A stretch of 18,193 nucleotides of DNA from CBDUQP01 sp965369385 (GCA_965369385.1 CBDUQP010000068.1:1-18193), one strand, 5' to 3'. Shown: positions 1 through 8,580, counted from the first letter of the stretch. Made by a program: numbers and translations. The notes: generated from the sequence alone by a model not told the origin.

Positions 1-274
1 TGTGGGTGCAGTCAAAATACGTACTTGACTTATCGCTCTTCATAGGTGCCACCCGTCAGCCATTGCAGACATCACAACACATCACAGCGGCGGGCGCAAT
101 AGGCAATTTAGGAAGACTGCGAAGTATTTCTGGATACCTAAAACATCGCCGCAATACAAGTGCCGAACAGGATTGAAGGTGTCCCCCGATTCATACTCTT
201 GCTGGTCTTCATAGACCATCATGTAACCCATATAACACAGGGCGCAAGAAGACGTACTATGTTCTATACAGAGC

Positions 275-335
275 AGGACGGTGCCTTATTTGATTCCATT
301 TCGCCCTATTACTATTTAAATAAGGCACCGTCCCT
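275..335. repeat. REPIN-like palindrome, family B, copy 1
   Basis: Arms at 276-291 and 318-333 are perfect 16-bp inverted repeats (GGACGGTGCCTTATTT and its complement) around a 26-nt centre. The right arm continues as CCGTCCCTAG. The left arm lacks one G compared with the matching element at 14578-14634, so this copy is slightly decayed. Its centre shares ATTCCAT and CTATTT segments with the reverse complement of the second copy, so the two are homologous elements and not chance hairpins. Confidence 0.8.
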
Positions 336-370
336 AGTTTTGTCGTCCTTAGTTTTTAGGGGGATTTTGC

Positions 371-398
371 TTGCCTGTAAGCCGGTTGGCGGTAGAAT
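371..398 (+). promoter_or_regulatory. candidate sigma70 promoter for the surface protein gene
   Basis: TTGCCT (371-376), 16-bp spacer, TAGAAT (393-398). The -10 matches five of six consensus positions and the -35 four of six. It lies just downstream of the family B palindrome and would give a leader of about 210 nt. Assigned by pattern only. Confidence 0.4.
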
Positions 399-578
399 AT
401 GGGCTACGTTCGCAAGTGTTTGTGTTTGCTTGTACTACGCGGGGAAATTGAAAACTTCCGCAACGTCGCCAGGCTTATCGGCCCAGAGGCGTTAATGGAG
501 CCCCGACCGCGGCCGCGGGCTTACACTTGTCGCGGTGGGATCAGATCGCAAAGAAGGTGCTGCACTTGGAAGGATACC

Positions 579-609
579 GGCGTGGGAAACCATGCCTCAT
601 GCAGGGGAG
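579..609 (+). promoter_or_regulatory. GNRA-capped leader hairpin and Shine-Dalgarno of the surface protein gene
   Basis: GGCGTGG (579-585), GAAA loop (586-589) and CCATGCC (590-596) form a 7-bp stem with one G-U pair and a GNRA tetraloop. Seven bases later AGGGGAG (603-609) gives a strong ribosome binding site with a 7-nt spacer to ATG 617. This decides the start: the alternative in-frame starts at 527 and 599 lie upstream of or inside the hairpin region and lack such a site. The hairpin could tune translation, but that is inference. Confidence 0.5.
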
Positions 610-616
610 CAAATTG

Positions 617-3600
617 ATGGCAAAACGTAATCGTTCGAGAACGGATTCAAGAAGAATCGCGGCCGGGCCGGTGACGATGGAAACGATGGAACCCCGGTTG
701 ATGCTGAGCATCACTGCGGTGCCACCGCTTGATTGCGGCGACTTCTATTCTGACGAGCAGTCGAACTTCGCCACGTGGAATCTCAATGGTGTCACAGCAT
801 CTTTCACTGACTCGGGGGACGTGCGCATCCAGTGGGGTTCTATGGGGGCCGCACTCCCTGTTCCCGCTTATGATCACATCAGTCGCAGATTGACCGGCGA
901 GTCCGAATGGCAGCTTCTGGCCATTCCGTCAGACGACGTGAGTGAATACATAGACACAACTGCTGAACGCAATACTCAGTACGACTACCTTTGGGAGTTG
1001 GTCTACGAAAGCGGCACGGTCCGTGATTCAGACGAAGTTACGATAACAACGCCCACCTGGAGGAAGACTGGCGAATCCGCCGGCCCTGCCAGCGAGTATG
1101 TCGGCTGGCCTACGGTCGACGGCAACGTGGTTATGCCGGTTGATGGCCAGACGCCCGGCGAGCGGATGCACTTTACCGAGGTCGAGACTGATCTTCCCCA
1201 GTTGGAGAACACTACGCTCGAATGGGGAGATTTCGATTCAGACGGCGACCTGGACCTGCTGCTATGCGGCCAGACTGACCTCCCGTCAGATTCCCAGCGA
1301 TACACCATCAACGTATGCGTCAATCGCGATGGGCAGTTCGACACGGTTATGGAGGTCTATTCAGGCAGCTACCCCCGCGCCGCCACATGGGGCGATTTCG
1401 ACTCCGACGGCGATCTCGATATCCTGCCGACAATGCAGGTTGAAGCCGATACCGAAGGCGGAGTCATATACCGCAATGATGGCGGCAGTTTCGCAGAAGC
1501 AGGTAAAATAGACAATTCGCTGACTTCGTATCTCGACGCAGCCTGGGGAGACCTGGACTCAGATGGCGATCTCGACGTGGCCGTCCTCAAGAACATCCCC
1601 GGCTCAAGCAACAATGCGCTCGACCTCTACTACAACAGCGACACAGGAACGCTGACTGCAGGCGACAGCTTCATCACCAGCAGTGCCACTGTCAACATGG
1701 CAGACGTTGACGCCGATGGCGATCTGGATCTTGTCACCGACCGCATGACCGCCTACATCAACGGCTTCGCCGCATTCACCGGTCCACACTCGGTCGATAT
1801 GCCCACCTCCGACACTCCCTACTCCGATACCGTATGGATGGACTGGAACAATGACGGTACGCCAGACGCAGCCGGTTTCTCACTGGCGGGTGATACCGAT
1901 AATCTGGAATGCCTGACCGCTGACGGAGCAGGCAAGTCGTATGGGCTGTTCGGCAATCAGGAAGACGCGGCCGTGGCGTTGGGCGATCTGGACAATGATG
2001 GCATGGTAGATGTCGTGTCCACAGGCAAAATGTCCACCGATGGCGACAGGGACAAGCCGTACTACACCGGCTATAACGCCACACTGGTTGCATGTCGCGA
2101 TGCTGACGGCGGTTTCTGGCAGACCGAACTGCTCCTGCCCGGCGTGACCAATGGCGATATTGCCATCGGCGATTACGATTCAGACGGCGACATGGACATT
2201 GTCATCGCAGGCGAGTACGAAAACTCAGGCACGCTGAAGCTCTACCGCAACGATGGCACGGTATCCGGCTGTGATTACACGATAGACTTCAGCTCGCGTA
2301 TTGGCAGCCCGATTCCGGCCGAGTATATTCCCGCGGGACTCTCGTACAACATGCGTGTGGGCACCGCCCTCGGCAGCGAAGACGTAATGGCTGGCAATTC
2401 CGATCTGGGTACGGGAGAGCGCCGCATAGTGGCTCGCGGCAATGTGGATTCGAACACATCATGGATGCTTCGCGGCCTGACTCCGGGCCAGACATACTAC
2501 TACGCGGTGCAGACGGTTGACGGTGCGTATGTGGGTTCCGCCTGGTCGCAGGAGCAATCGTTCACCGTGCCGGAGTCAGATCTGGCGATGGCTGCCCCCG
2601 GCGGACTGTTCGCGACGATGCAGTCGGACACACAAATCGATCTGACATGGCAGGACACCACGGATGATGAAATCGGCTTCACCCTGCTGCGCCGCAAAGG
2701 CGTCACTGGCGTATGGGCATTCGAAGCCACATTGCCCCCGGACACCACCAGCTATTCGGACACCGATCTGCCGCCCCATACCAGCTACTTCTACCGCATA
2801 CACTCACAAGACGCGGACAATGATCTGTCCGTACCATCCAACGTTGCCTACGCAGCCACGCCTAACGCGGTTCCCGTTGCGAATCCGGACGTTATGGTGC
2901 TGGACGAAGATGCCAGCATCTCATTCAACGTAACCGATAACGATACCGACGCCGATGGTGATGTGTTGATCATCACAGACTACACACTGCCCGAACATGG
3001 CCAGCTAGTGCTCCATGGACAATCACTGGAAGATGGGTTCGACTACGTCCCCGATGAAAACTACAACGGGACCGATGGATTCACGTATTCCATTGATGAC
3101 TGCTTCGGCGGGCAGGCGGACACCACGGTCGACATCACAGTGACAGCCGTCAATGATATGCCGACTGTCGAGGGGGTCACGCTAAACAGGCTGGCCGGGC
3201 AGGATATTCGCGTGGTGCTGAACGCTGGCGACGTGGAAACTGCACTCGACGATCTTGTGTTCACATTCGATGGGCTTGCCTTTGGCACAATGACGAAAGT
3301 CGCACCGGGGGAATTCATTTACTCACCCGGCCAGTTCAACAAAGTAGAAGCCTTGTATGAAAGCTTCGAAGTTACCGTCACGGATTCCGGCGATCCTGTC
3401 GGCTCGCCCAACGATCTCACGTCCGCACCCGCCACCATCACCATAGACGGCTACAACATGCTGGAATTCGGCGGCAGAAAAGCTGTTACCTATACCGATG
3501 CCGATGGCGATCTGGTAACGATTTCGCTGAAAGGCGGCGGCGAGGGTCGAGCGTATCTACATGGGTTCACCGGTGTAGACATTCGCCGCATAAACCTGAC

Positions 3601-5536
3601 AAATACAACCTCCCGCAGCTCTTTGAGAATCAAAACCAAGGGCCGCGACAGCAACACCTCAGTCGGCGAGATACGCTGCTGGGGTAGTATGAACTCAGTA
3701 TCGGCAGGCAGCACTGACCTGCTCCACTGGCTCGCCCTGGACGGAACGCTCCGCACGCTTCAGCTTCGCAATGTTGCCGGAAGCGAAATTGTGACCAATA
3801 TCTCAGGGCTGAAAGTTGGACCTAAGGATGTTGTCTCGATGACTCTCGGCCGCGTTACTGACTCGATGATCCAAACAAACGGCCAGCCGATCAAGTCGCT
3901 GTCCGTCACCGAATGGATAGACACCGATGGCGACGACACGATCACTACGCCCTGGATCGGCAAAATAGCCTCGCGAGGCGTGAAAGGTAATGCTCGCAAA
4001 AGCATCACCGGCATCGCGGGTGACTTCCAGGCCGGGCTGAACCTGTTCGCCGGAGACTCGCGTGGGATGCGAATGAGAATCGCCGGAATCGCCGGGGATC
4101 TGGGCGGCAACTGGAATTTTGAAAACGGTACGGGCAATGTGGGATCGATCACCGCCCTGTCTGCCACTGACTGGCGACTGATAGCCCCTGTGAGCAATGT
4201 GACGTCTCTCTCTTTCACGGGAGATGTCAGCGGCGAGATTGTCGCTGGGTCCATCGGCAGCATCAGCACAAAAGGCCTGACCGCCAATGCCAGACGAGGC
4301 GTTACCGCCATGGCAGGCGACCTGAAAGCCGACATGATCGTATTGGGCACGAGTCGCAAAGGTACTTCCATCGGCAAAGTAAGGGTAGCTGGCGATATCT
4401 CCGGAACGTGGACTCTGACGCGATCATACAACTCCTCGGACCTACCGACTCCTGGAACGAGAAATCTCGGGGCAATAACCGCCCTGTCTGCCACTGACTG
4501 GCGACTGATAGCCCCCGTGAGCAATGTGACGTCTCTCTCTTTCACGGGAGAGGTCAGCGGCGAGATTGTCGCCGGGTCCATCGGCAGCATCAGCACAAAA
4601 GGCCGGGCCGCCAATGCCAGACGAGGCGTTACCGCCATGGCAGGCGACCTGAAAGCCGACATGATCGTATTGGGCACGAGTCGCAAAGGTACTTCCATCG
4701 GCAAAGTAAGGGTAGCTGGCGATATCTCCGGAACGTGGACTCTGACGCGATCATACAACTCCTCGGACCTACCGACTCCTGGAACGAGAAATCTCGGGGC
4801 AGTAACCGCCCTGTCAGCCACCGGCTGGGTTCTGGACGCCCCCGCCAGCAACATCAAATCGCTAATGTTCACAGGCAACGCCACCGGTGACGTTCGTGCA
4901 AATTCGATAGACAAAATCACCACCAAGGGCCGTCGAGGCAACGCCAAACGAAAGATCGCGGCGATGTCCGGTGATTTGGGTCTGAACTTCACGCTGCTGG
5001 GAGCGAACCGCAGGGGCGAATCCCTTTCCTGCGTGAAGGCCGCGGGCAAGATTTCCGGCACATGGTCGCTACTGGAATGCAAGACGGGCAATATCGGCAC
5101 GATTACGACCAAAGGCGGAACCGCAGCCGACTGGGTACTGAACGCACCGGGCAAGACGCTGGGTAAGCTAACGTCAAGGAAGTCCGATATCGGCGGCACG
5201 CTGATTCTCTGGTCCCACGACCGAATCCGCACAAGAGGCGAAATGTCAGCCACCTTCACAAAGACCGACTGCCCGCACGGCTGCAATGGTGCGTGTGGTG
5301 AAGGGCCTCAGGGCACTCCGAACAATTCTGGCAGTTCGAGCAGTTCGAGCACGGGGGGTGGCAGCATCACAACCTGGAACTGGAGCGCGGGCTTGGGGGT
5401 CGTGGATAATGAACAATCGAGCGGAACATACGATAGCATTGGTTTGATCCTACTCACCGACCCTACAGCCTACATTGCCCCTCAGTACTACACCCCGATC
5501 TTCAACTTCGGCAACGGAGACCCGGGCAACGCCTAG
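617..5536 (+). CDS. giant secreted/surface protein with LEPR motif, FG-GAP propeller, FN3-like, cadherin-like and repeat modules
   Basis: A 1639-residue multidomain protein, probably exported and calcium-binding. Residues 24-31 read MEPRLMLS, the LEPR-type element of large planctomycete extracellular proteins. Seven FG-GAP/VCBS motifs (GDFDSDGDLD type) start near residues 201, 256, 308, 360, 406, 454 and 516, enough for one seven-bladed propeller with Asp-rich Ca loops. FN3-like modules follow at about 550-655 and 655-751, then a cadherin-like Big_9/VCBS module at 752-850 and a weaker one to about 950. From about 955 to 1555 lies a Gly/Ser/Thr-rich repeat array that includes two nearly identical 109-residue units. 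It ends with a Cys-containing linker, a Ser-rich stretch and an aromatic C-terminal segment I do not recognise. No dockerin, PEP-CTERM or LPXTG motif is seen. An adhesion or matrix role is inferred; the ligand is unknown. Confidence 0.9.
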   Translation: MAKRNRSRTDSRRIAAGPVTMETMEPRLMLSITAVPPLDCGDFYSDEQSNFATWNLNGVTASFTDSGDVRIQWGSMGAALPVPAYDHISRRLTGESEWQLLAIPSDDVSEYIDTTAERNTQYDYLWELVYESGTVRDSDEVTITTPTWRKTGESAGPASEYVGWPTVDGNVVMPVDGQTPGERMHFTEVETDLPQLENTTLEWGDFDSDGDLDLLLCGQTDLPSDSQRYTINVCVNRDGQFDTVMEVYSGSYPRAATWGDFDSDGDLDILPTMQVEADTEGGVIYRNDGGSFAEAGKIDNSLTSYLDAAWGDLDSDGDLDVAVLKNIPGSSNNALDLYYNSDTGTLTAGDSFITSSATVNMADVDADGDLDLVTDRMTAYINGFAAFTGPHSVDMPTSDTPYSDTVWMDWNNDGTPDAAGFSLAGDTDNLECLTADGAGKSYGLFGNQEDAAVALGDLDNDGMVDVVSTGKMSTDGDRDKPYYTGYNATLVACRDADGGFWQTELLLPGVTNGDIAIGDYDSDGDMDIVIAGEYENSGTLKLYRNDGTVSGCDYTIDFSSRIGSPIPAEYIPAGLSYNMRVGTALGSEDVMAGNSDLGTGERRIVARGNVDSNTSWMLRGLTPGQTYYYAVQTVDGAYVGSAWSQEQSFTVPESDLAMAAPGGLFATMQSDTQIDLTWQDTTDDEIGFTLLRRKGVTGVWAFEATLPPDTTSYSDTDLPPHTSYFYRIHSQDADNDLSVPSNVAYAATPNAVPVANPDVMVLDEDASISFNVTDNDTDADGDVLIITDYTLPEHGQLVLHGQSLEDGFDYVPDENYNGTDGFTYSIDDCFGGQADTTVDITVTAVNDMPTVEGVTLNRLAGQDIRVVLNAGDVETALDDLVFTFDGLAFGTMTKVAPGEFIYSPGQFNKVEALYESFEVTVTDSGDPVGSPNDLTSAPATITIDGYNMLEFGGRKAVTYTDADGDLVTISLKGGGEGRAYLHGFTGVDIRRINLTNTTSRSSLRIKTKGRDSNTSVGEIRCWGSMNSVSAGSTDLLHWLALDGTLRTLQLRNVAGSEIVTNISGLKVGPKDVVSMTLGRVTDSMIQTNGQPIKSLSVTEWIDTDGDDTITTPWIGKIASRGVKGNARKSITGIAGDFQAGLNLFAGDSRGMRMRIAGIAGDLGGNWNFENGTGNVGSITALSATDWRLIAPVSNVTSLSFTGDVSGEIVAGSIGSISTKGLTANARRGVTAMAGDLKADMIVLGTSRKGTSIGKVRVAGDISGTWTLTRSYNSSDLPTPGTRNLGAITALSATDWRLIAPVSNVTSLSFTGEVSGEIVAGSIGSISTKGRAANARRGVTAMAGDLKADMIVLGTSRKGTSIGKVRVAGDISGTWTLTRSYNSSDLPTPGTRNLGAVTALSATGWVLDAPASNIKSLMFTGNATGDVRANSIDKITTKGRRGNAKRKIAAMSGDLGLNFTLLGANRRGESLSCVKAAGKISGTWSLLECKTGNIGTITTKGGTAADWVLNAPGKTLGKLTSRKSDIGGTLILWSHDRIRTRGEMSATFTKTDCPHGCNGACGEGPQGTPNNSGSSSSSSTGGGSITTWNWSAGLGVVDNEQSSGTYDSIGLILLTDPTAYIAPQYYTPIFNFGNGDPGNA
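4151..4804 (+). repeat. in-frame tandem duplication of 327 bp inside the surface protein gene
   Basis: Two direct copies, 4151-4477 and 4478-4804, each encode 109 residues. By eye they differ at about six bases, including one GAT/GAG change and a CTGACC to CGGGCC change, so they are about 98% identical. Flanking units at roughly 3960-4150 and from 4805 are clearly related but much more diverged. The array therefore grew recently by unequal recombination or slippage. The period is divisible by three, so the frame is kept. Confidence 0.95.
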
Positions 5537-5614
5537 GCGGCATCAAGCAACAAGCAACAGGTAACCATAAGCCGCCGGCCGCACTGAACACACAATCCGG
5601 ATCACACAAACAAG

Positions 5615-5654
5615 CGGCGTCGCTCGCCTGATCAACCGGCAGCGACGCCGTTTT
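5615..5654 (+). terminator. rho-independent terminator of the surface protein gene
   Basis: CGGCGTCGCT (5615-5624) pairs perfectly with AGCGACGCCG (5641-5650) around a 16-nt loop and is followed by TTTT. It sits 79 bases after the stop codon. The 10-bp GC-rich stem makes this the clearest terminator in the window. Confidence 0.8.
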
Positions 5655-5815
5655 GCAAATACCGGTCAGGCCGAGCAGCATATTCACTGAAATGCTGACT
5701 GACCGAAAATACTGGCTGCAATTGCCGCCGGAGATTGTAGAATGTGCGGGCCGGGCTTGATGAGCAGAATTGAGACTATCCTGTTCGCCCCGCCCCAGAC
5801 GATGGAGTACAAACA

Positions 5816-6979
5816 GTGGCACGCAGCAGGATTGGCATAGATCGCAGGACATTTGAACACATCGCAGACGCGTATCGCAGGCGTTGGGGTATCGGCCTGT
5901 GCGCTACCGAACCCGATGGTGAAGCCGTTTTCGGCCAGCTCGACTGCCAAACCGCCGCCTGCGACGCCTGCACCGAAATCCGCCGCCTGGCGATTGCTGA
6001 ATCCATGCGTTGGGGCGAGCCCGCCGTTGAACTATGCCTGCAACGCAGCATGGTCTGGGCCGTCCCGCTGATGTACAACGCCGAATTGCTCGGGGGACTC
6101 GTCGCAAGCGCCACCGAAAGCGATATGTTCCCGAACGACTCTTCCGCGCCGGCGATAGACGTGCGGGCTGCATGGACCGATCTGCTGGGCATGGTCCAGC
6201 AAGCCAACTGCACCAACTCCGCACTGCTGGCCGCCAACCAAACGCAATACCGCCACGAACAAGGCCGCGCCTACGCGCTGCACGAATTCAAACTGCACGA
6301 GCAAACAAATATCCGCGACCTGTACCTACGCGACGAACCCAACCTGATCGCCGCCATCCGCCGCGACGACATGGGCACCGCTCGCGAAATCCTTAACCTG
6401 CTGCTGGTGTCCATCCATCATCACGCAGGCGACAATATCGGACTGATCAAGAGTTTCTTCATGGAACTCGTCGCCACCATGTGTCGCACAGCCGTCGAAG
6501 TCGGCGGGCAGGCGGAAGAACTGCTGGGCACGAACTTCGCCAGCATATCCCAACTTGCACACATCCACGGGATGGAACAACTGGCCCCATGGCTGCACGA
6601 TATCCTCGAACGGATCATGGCCTGCATTCGCCAGCACCGCGGAAAATCAAATTCGGTACTCATCAGCGGCGCACTCGAATACATGATGGCCCACTATGGC
6701 GAGAATATTTCGCGAGATCGCGTCGCAAAAGCCGCACACCTTTCGCCGTCGCACTTCTCCCGCCTGCTCCGCCAGCAAACGGGAAAGACCTTCACCGACC
6801 TGCTCACCCAGTTCCGCCTGAGCAGAGCAACAGAACTGCTCCGCCGCAGCGACCTGAGCGTAGCCGTGATAGCCATGGACGTGGGATTCCGCGACCAGAG
6901 CTATTTCACCAAGGTATTTCGCAAACATATCCGCAAAACCCCAAAAGCATACCGCCAGTCATATCTGCGCAAAGAATAG
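5816..6979 (+). CDS. AraC-family transcriptional regulator with N-terminal PocR-type sensor domain
   Basis: A 387-residue DNA-binding regulator. Residues about 10-150 resemble the PocR ligand-binding domain, with Cys residues at 29, 44, 49, 52 and 74 in the spacing usual for that family and a VWAVPLMYNAELLGGL core strand region. Residues about 284-387 are an AraC/XylS double helix-turn-helix (SRDRVAKAAHLSPSHFSRLL, then SVAVIAMDVGFRDQSYFTKV and the TPKAYRQ end). The start is GTG 5816, with GGAG eight bases upstream. A weak TAGAAT box lies at 5738-5743. PocR relatives sense small metabolites in propanediol/cobalamin control, but no such genes are adjacent, so the ligand and regulon are unknown. 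The gene stands alone between a terminator and the family A palindromes. Confidence 0.9.
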   Translation: MARSRIGIDRRTFEHIADAYRRRWGIGLCATEPDGEAVFGQLDCQTAACDACTEIRRLAIAESMRWGEPAVELCLQRSMVWAVPLMYNAELLGGLVASATESDMFPNDSSAPAIDVRAAWTDLLGMVQQANCTNSALLAANQTQYRHEQGRAYALHEFKLHEQTNIRDLYLRDEPNLIAAIRRDDMGTAREILNLLLVSIHHHAGDNIGLIKSFFMELVATMCRTAVEVGGQAEELLGTNFASISQLAHIHGMEQLAPWLHDILERIMACIRQHRGKSNSVLISGALEYMMAHYGENISRDRVAKAAHLSPSHFSRLLRQQTGKTFTDLLTQFRLSRATELLRRSDLSVAVIAMDVGFRDQSYFTKVFRKHIRKTPKAYRQSYLRKE

Positions 6980-7014
6980 TTCTTGCCGAAAAGCTAGGCG
7001 AGCACAATGTCGAG

Positions 7015-7057
7015 CAAAATAGGGACTGTCCCGGCGTTGGGGACTGTCCCTATTTTG
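7015..7057. repeat. REPIN-like palindrome, family A, copy 1
   Basis: Positions 7015-7032 pair with 7040-7057 over 18 positions with a single central T-T mismatch; the loop is GGCGTTG. Each arm itself contains the palindrome GGGACTGTCCC flanked outward by an A/T-rich end (CAAAATA and TATTTTG). It begins 35 bases after the AraC stop and could also act as a transcription end. Confidence 0.85.
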
Positions 7058-7167
7058 CGGTCGTCACCGATTGAATCCACAGCGTCTGGAGGCCTTCTCA
7101 TTCCTCAATCCCGCTTCTCGATTGCTGTGGGGTATGCGATATGGGGAATGATCCATTGCACAATACG

Positions 7168-7212
7168 CTAAAACAGGGACAGTCCCCAACGCCGGGACAG
7201 TCCCCGTTTTAG
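7168..7212. repeat. REPIN-like palindrome, family A, copy 2 (inverted)
   Basis: Arms CTAAAAC...GTTTTAG enclose two GGGACAGTCCC palindromes and the loop CAACGCC, giving 17 base pairs with two internal mismatches. The reverse complement of its central 29 bases, loop included, is identical to copy 1. The outer arms differ in sequence yet still pair, including a T-A to C-G exchange relative to copy 1. Confidence 0.85.
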
Positions 7213-7285
7213 CTCCATCTTCCCCCAATTCTCGCTCAACACACCCGCGCCGAACACGTTGATTGCGGGCCGTTCGGCCTTCATC

Positions 7286-7314
7286 TTGCAATCGACGCGC
7301 GGCTGTCCTACACT
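7286..7314 (+). promoter_or_regulatory. candidate sigma70 promoter for larC
   Basis: TTGCAA (7286-7291), 17-bp spacer, TACACT (7309-7314); four of six matches in each box. It would start transcription about 55 bases before the larC ATG. Pattern evidence only. Confidence 0.4.
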
Positions 7315-7377
7315 GCTGCCTGCTGGAGTGCCCTCATGGTGCCTTCAGCTCGAAAATACTGCAAAGGAAGGCGTTGT

Positions 7378-8580
7378 ATGACGATTGCATATTTTGACTG
7401 TTTTGCAGGAGCCGCCGGTGACATGATCGTAGGTGCCCTGCTGGACGCCGGAGCCGACAAAGACCAGCTCCAGAGGGAACTGGACAAACTGCACCTTCAC
7501 GGCTATTCCCTGGACGTTGCCCGAGCCAACCGCTGCGGCATCCAGGGCACAAAGTTCAATGTCCTGGTCGATGGCGACGAGCACCATGACCACGCCCATC
7601 ACCATCCGCATCGCGGACTGAGCGATATTCTTAAACTGATAGACGATGCAGACCTCCCCGCCCGGGTCGCCGAGCGGGCGTCACGAGTTTTCAAACGTCT
7701 AGGCCAAGCTGAAGCCAAAGTCCACGGATGCGCACCAGACGAAGTGCATTTCCACGAAGTGGGCGCGGTTGACAGCATCGTGGATATCATCGGAGCTTGC
7801 GTAGCACTAGAACTGCTGGGCGTAGATTCGCTCTACTGCTCGCAAATCCCACTCGGTAGCGGAACGGTGAAGTGTGCACACGGAATCATACCCGTGCCCG
7901 CCCCGGCCACTGCCGAAATGCTCAAGGGATTCGCCACCTGCCCCGGCGCATGCGAAGGCGAGATGACCACTCCCACGGCTGCGGCTTTGCTGACCGCGCT
8001 GTGCGAGAGCATCGGCGAGATGCCCGAAATGCGGATCGGTGAGGTGGGATACGGTGCCGGCACGCGAGACAGCGACCACATGCCCAACATGCTGCGCGTG
8101 CTAATCGGCGACAGCGGCGCGGCCACTGCGGACTGCGTGGTGCAGCTTTCTGCCAATATCGATGATTGCAGCGGCGAGATTCTGGGAGCTACGATAGACG
8201 CCCTGCTTACTGGCGGATGCCTCGATGCGTGGGCAAGCCCCATCAGCATGAAAAAGTCGCGTCCGGCATGGCAACTGTGCGCGTTGTGCTCGCCAAGCGA
8301 TGTCGACGCGGCCGAGAGAATAATCTTCAGCGAAACAACCACGTTCGGTATCCGTCGCCAGTTGTGCAGCCGAACTAAGCTTACCCGCTCACACGTAGTA
8401 GTTCCCACAGAGTATGGGGATATTCGGGTGAGTGAAGCTTCACTTGCCGGTGAGATAGTCACGGTATCACCGGAATTCGCAGACTGTCAGTCGGCCGCCA
8501 CCACTCATCACGTGGCGATCCGCCGGACAATGGACGCAGCCAGAGACGCCTACCAGGGCGGACATCGACGCCCGGGATAA
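7378..8580 (+). CDS. larC: nickel-pincer cofactor nickel-insertion protein LarC (DUF111 family)
   Basis: A 400-residue protein, full length for LarC, which inserts nickel into the pyridinium-3,5-bisthiocarboxylic acid mononucleotide to finish the cofactor of lactate racemase LarA and related enzymes. It opens with the family signature IAYFDCFAGAAGDMIVGALL, has a His-rich metal-binding stretch at about residues 69-78 (HHDHAHHHPH), and carries the conserved EVHFHEVGAVDSIVDIIG segment near 122-139. ATG 7378 is chosen over an in-frame ATG at 7336 because AGGAAGG lies six bases upstream of it and homology begins there. The coding sequence is continuous, unlike the frameshifted larC1/larC2 of some lactobacilli. 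No larA, larB or larE is in the window, so the client enzyme is not visible. Confidence 0.93.
   Translation: MTIAYFDCFAGAAGDMIVGALLDAGADKDQLQRELDKLHLHGYSLDVARANRCGIQGTKFNVLVDGDEHHDHAHHHPHRGLSDILKLIDDADLPARVAERASRVFKRLGQAEAKVHGCAPDEVHFHEVGAVDSIVDIIGACVALELLGVDSLYCSQIPLGSGTVKCAHGIIPVPAPATAEMLKGFATCPGACEGEMTTPTAAALLTALCESIGEMPEMRIGEVGYGAGTRDSDHMPNMLRVLIGDSGAATADCVVQLSANIDDCSGEILGATIDALLTGGCLDAWASPISMKKSRPAWQLCALCSPSDVDAAERIIFSETTTFGIRRQLCSRTKLTRSHVVVPTEYGDIRVSEASLAGEIVTVSPEFADCQSAATTHHVAIRRTMDAARDAYQGGHRRPG

Larger units (their letters stand above)
1..616. other. long non-coding leader upstream of the surface protein gene
   Basis: No convincing gene is visible here. The open frames present either cross the palindrome at 275-335 or lack a ribosome binding site. 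The stretch holds the REPIN-like palindrome, a candidate promoter at 371-398, and an untranslated leader of about 210 nt with a GNRA-capped hairpin just before the Shine-Dalgarno. The first 270 bases show nothing I can assign; they may be the 3' flank of a gene outside the window. Confidence 0.6.
6980..7377. other. intergenic region with two inverted palindromic elements and a promoter
   Basis: About 400 bases without a credible gene. It contains two inverted copies of the family A element (7015-7057 and 7168-7212) separated by 110 bp of unassigned sequence, then a candidate larC promoter. A 75-codon minus-strand frame crosses both palindromes and is not a gene. Confidence 0.6.

Noticed and set aside
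160..495. 111-codon plus-strand frame in the leader
   Set aside because: Runs through the family B palindrome and the candidate promoter, has no ribosome binding site and no family resemblance.
527..616. 30-residue N-terminal extension of the surface protein
   Set aside because: The start at 617 has an ideal Shine-Dalgarno and places the LEPR motif at the usual short distance from the N-terminus; the extension spans the hairpin.
3760..5286. 508-codon open frame on the minus strand
   Set aside because: It lies wholly inside the surface protein gene, has no recognisable domain, and duplicates its residues where the plus-strand repeat is duplicated. It is a shadow of a GC-biased repeat array.
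7064..7291. 75-codon minus-strand frame
   Set aside because: Made largely of family A palindrome sequence; no start signal and no homology.
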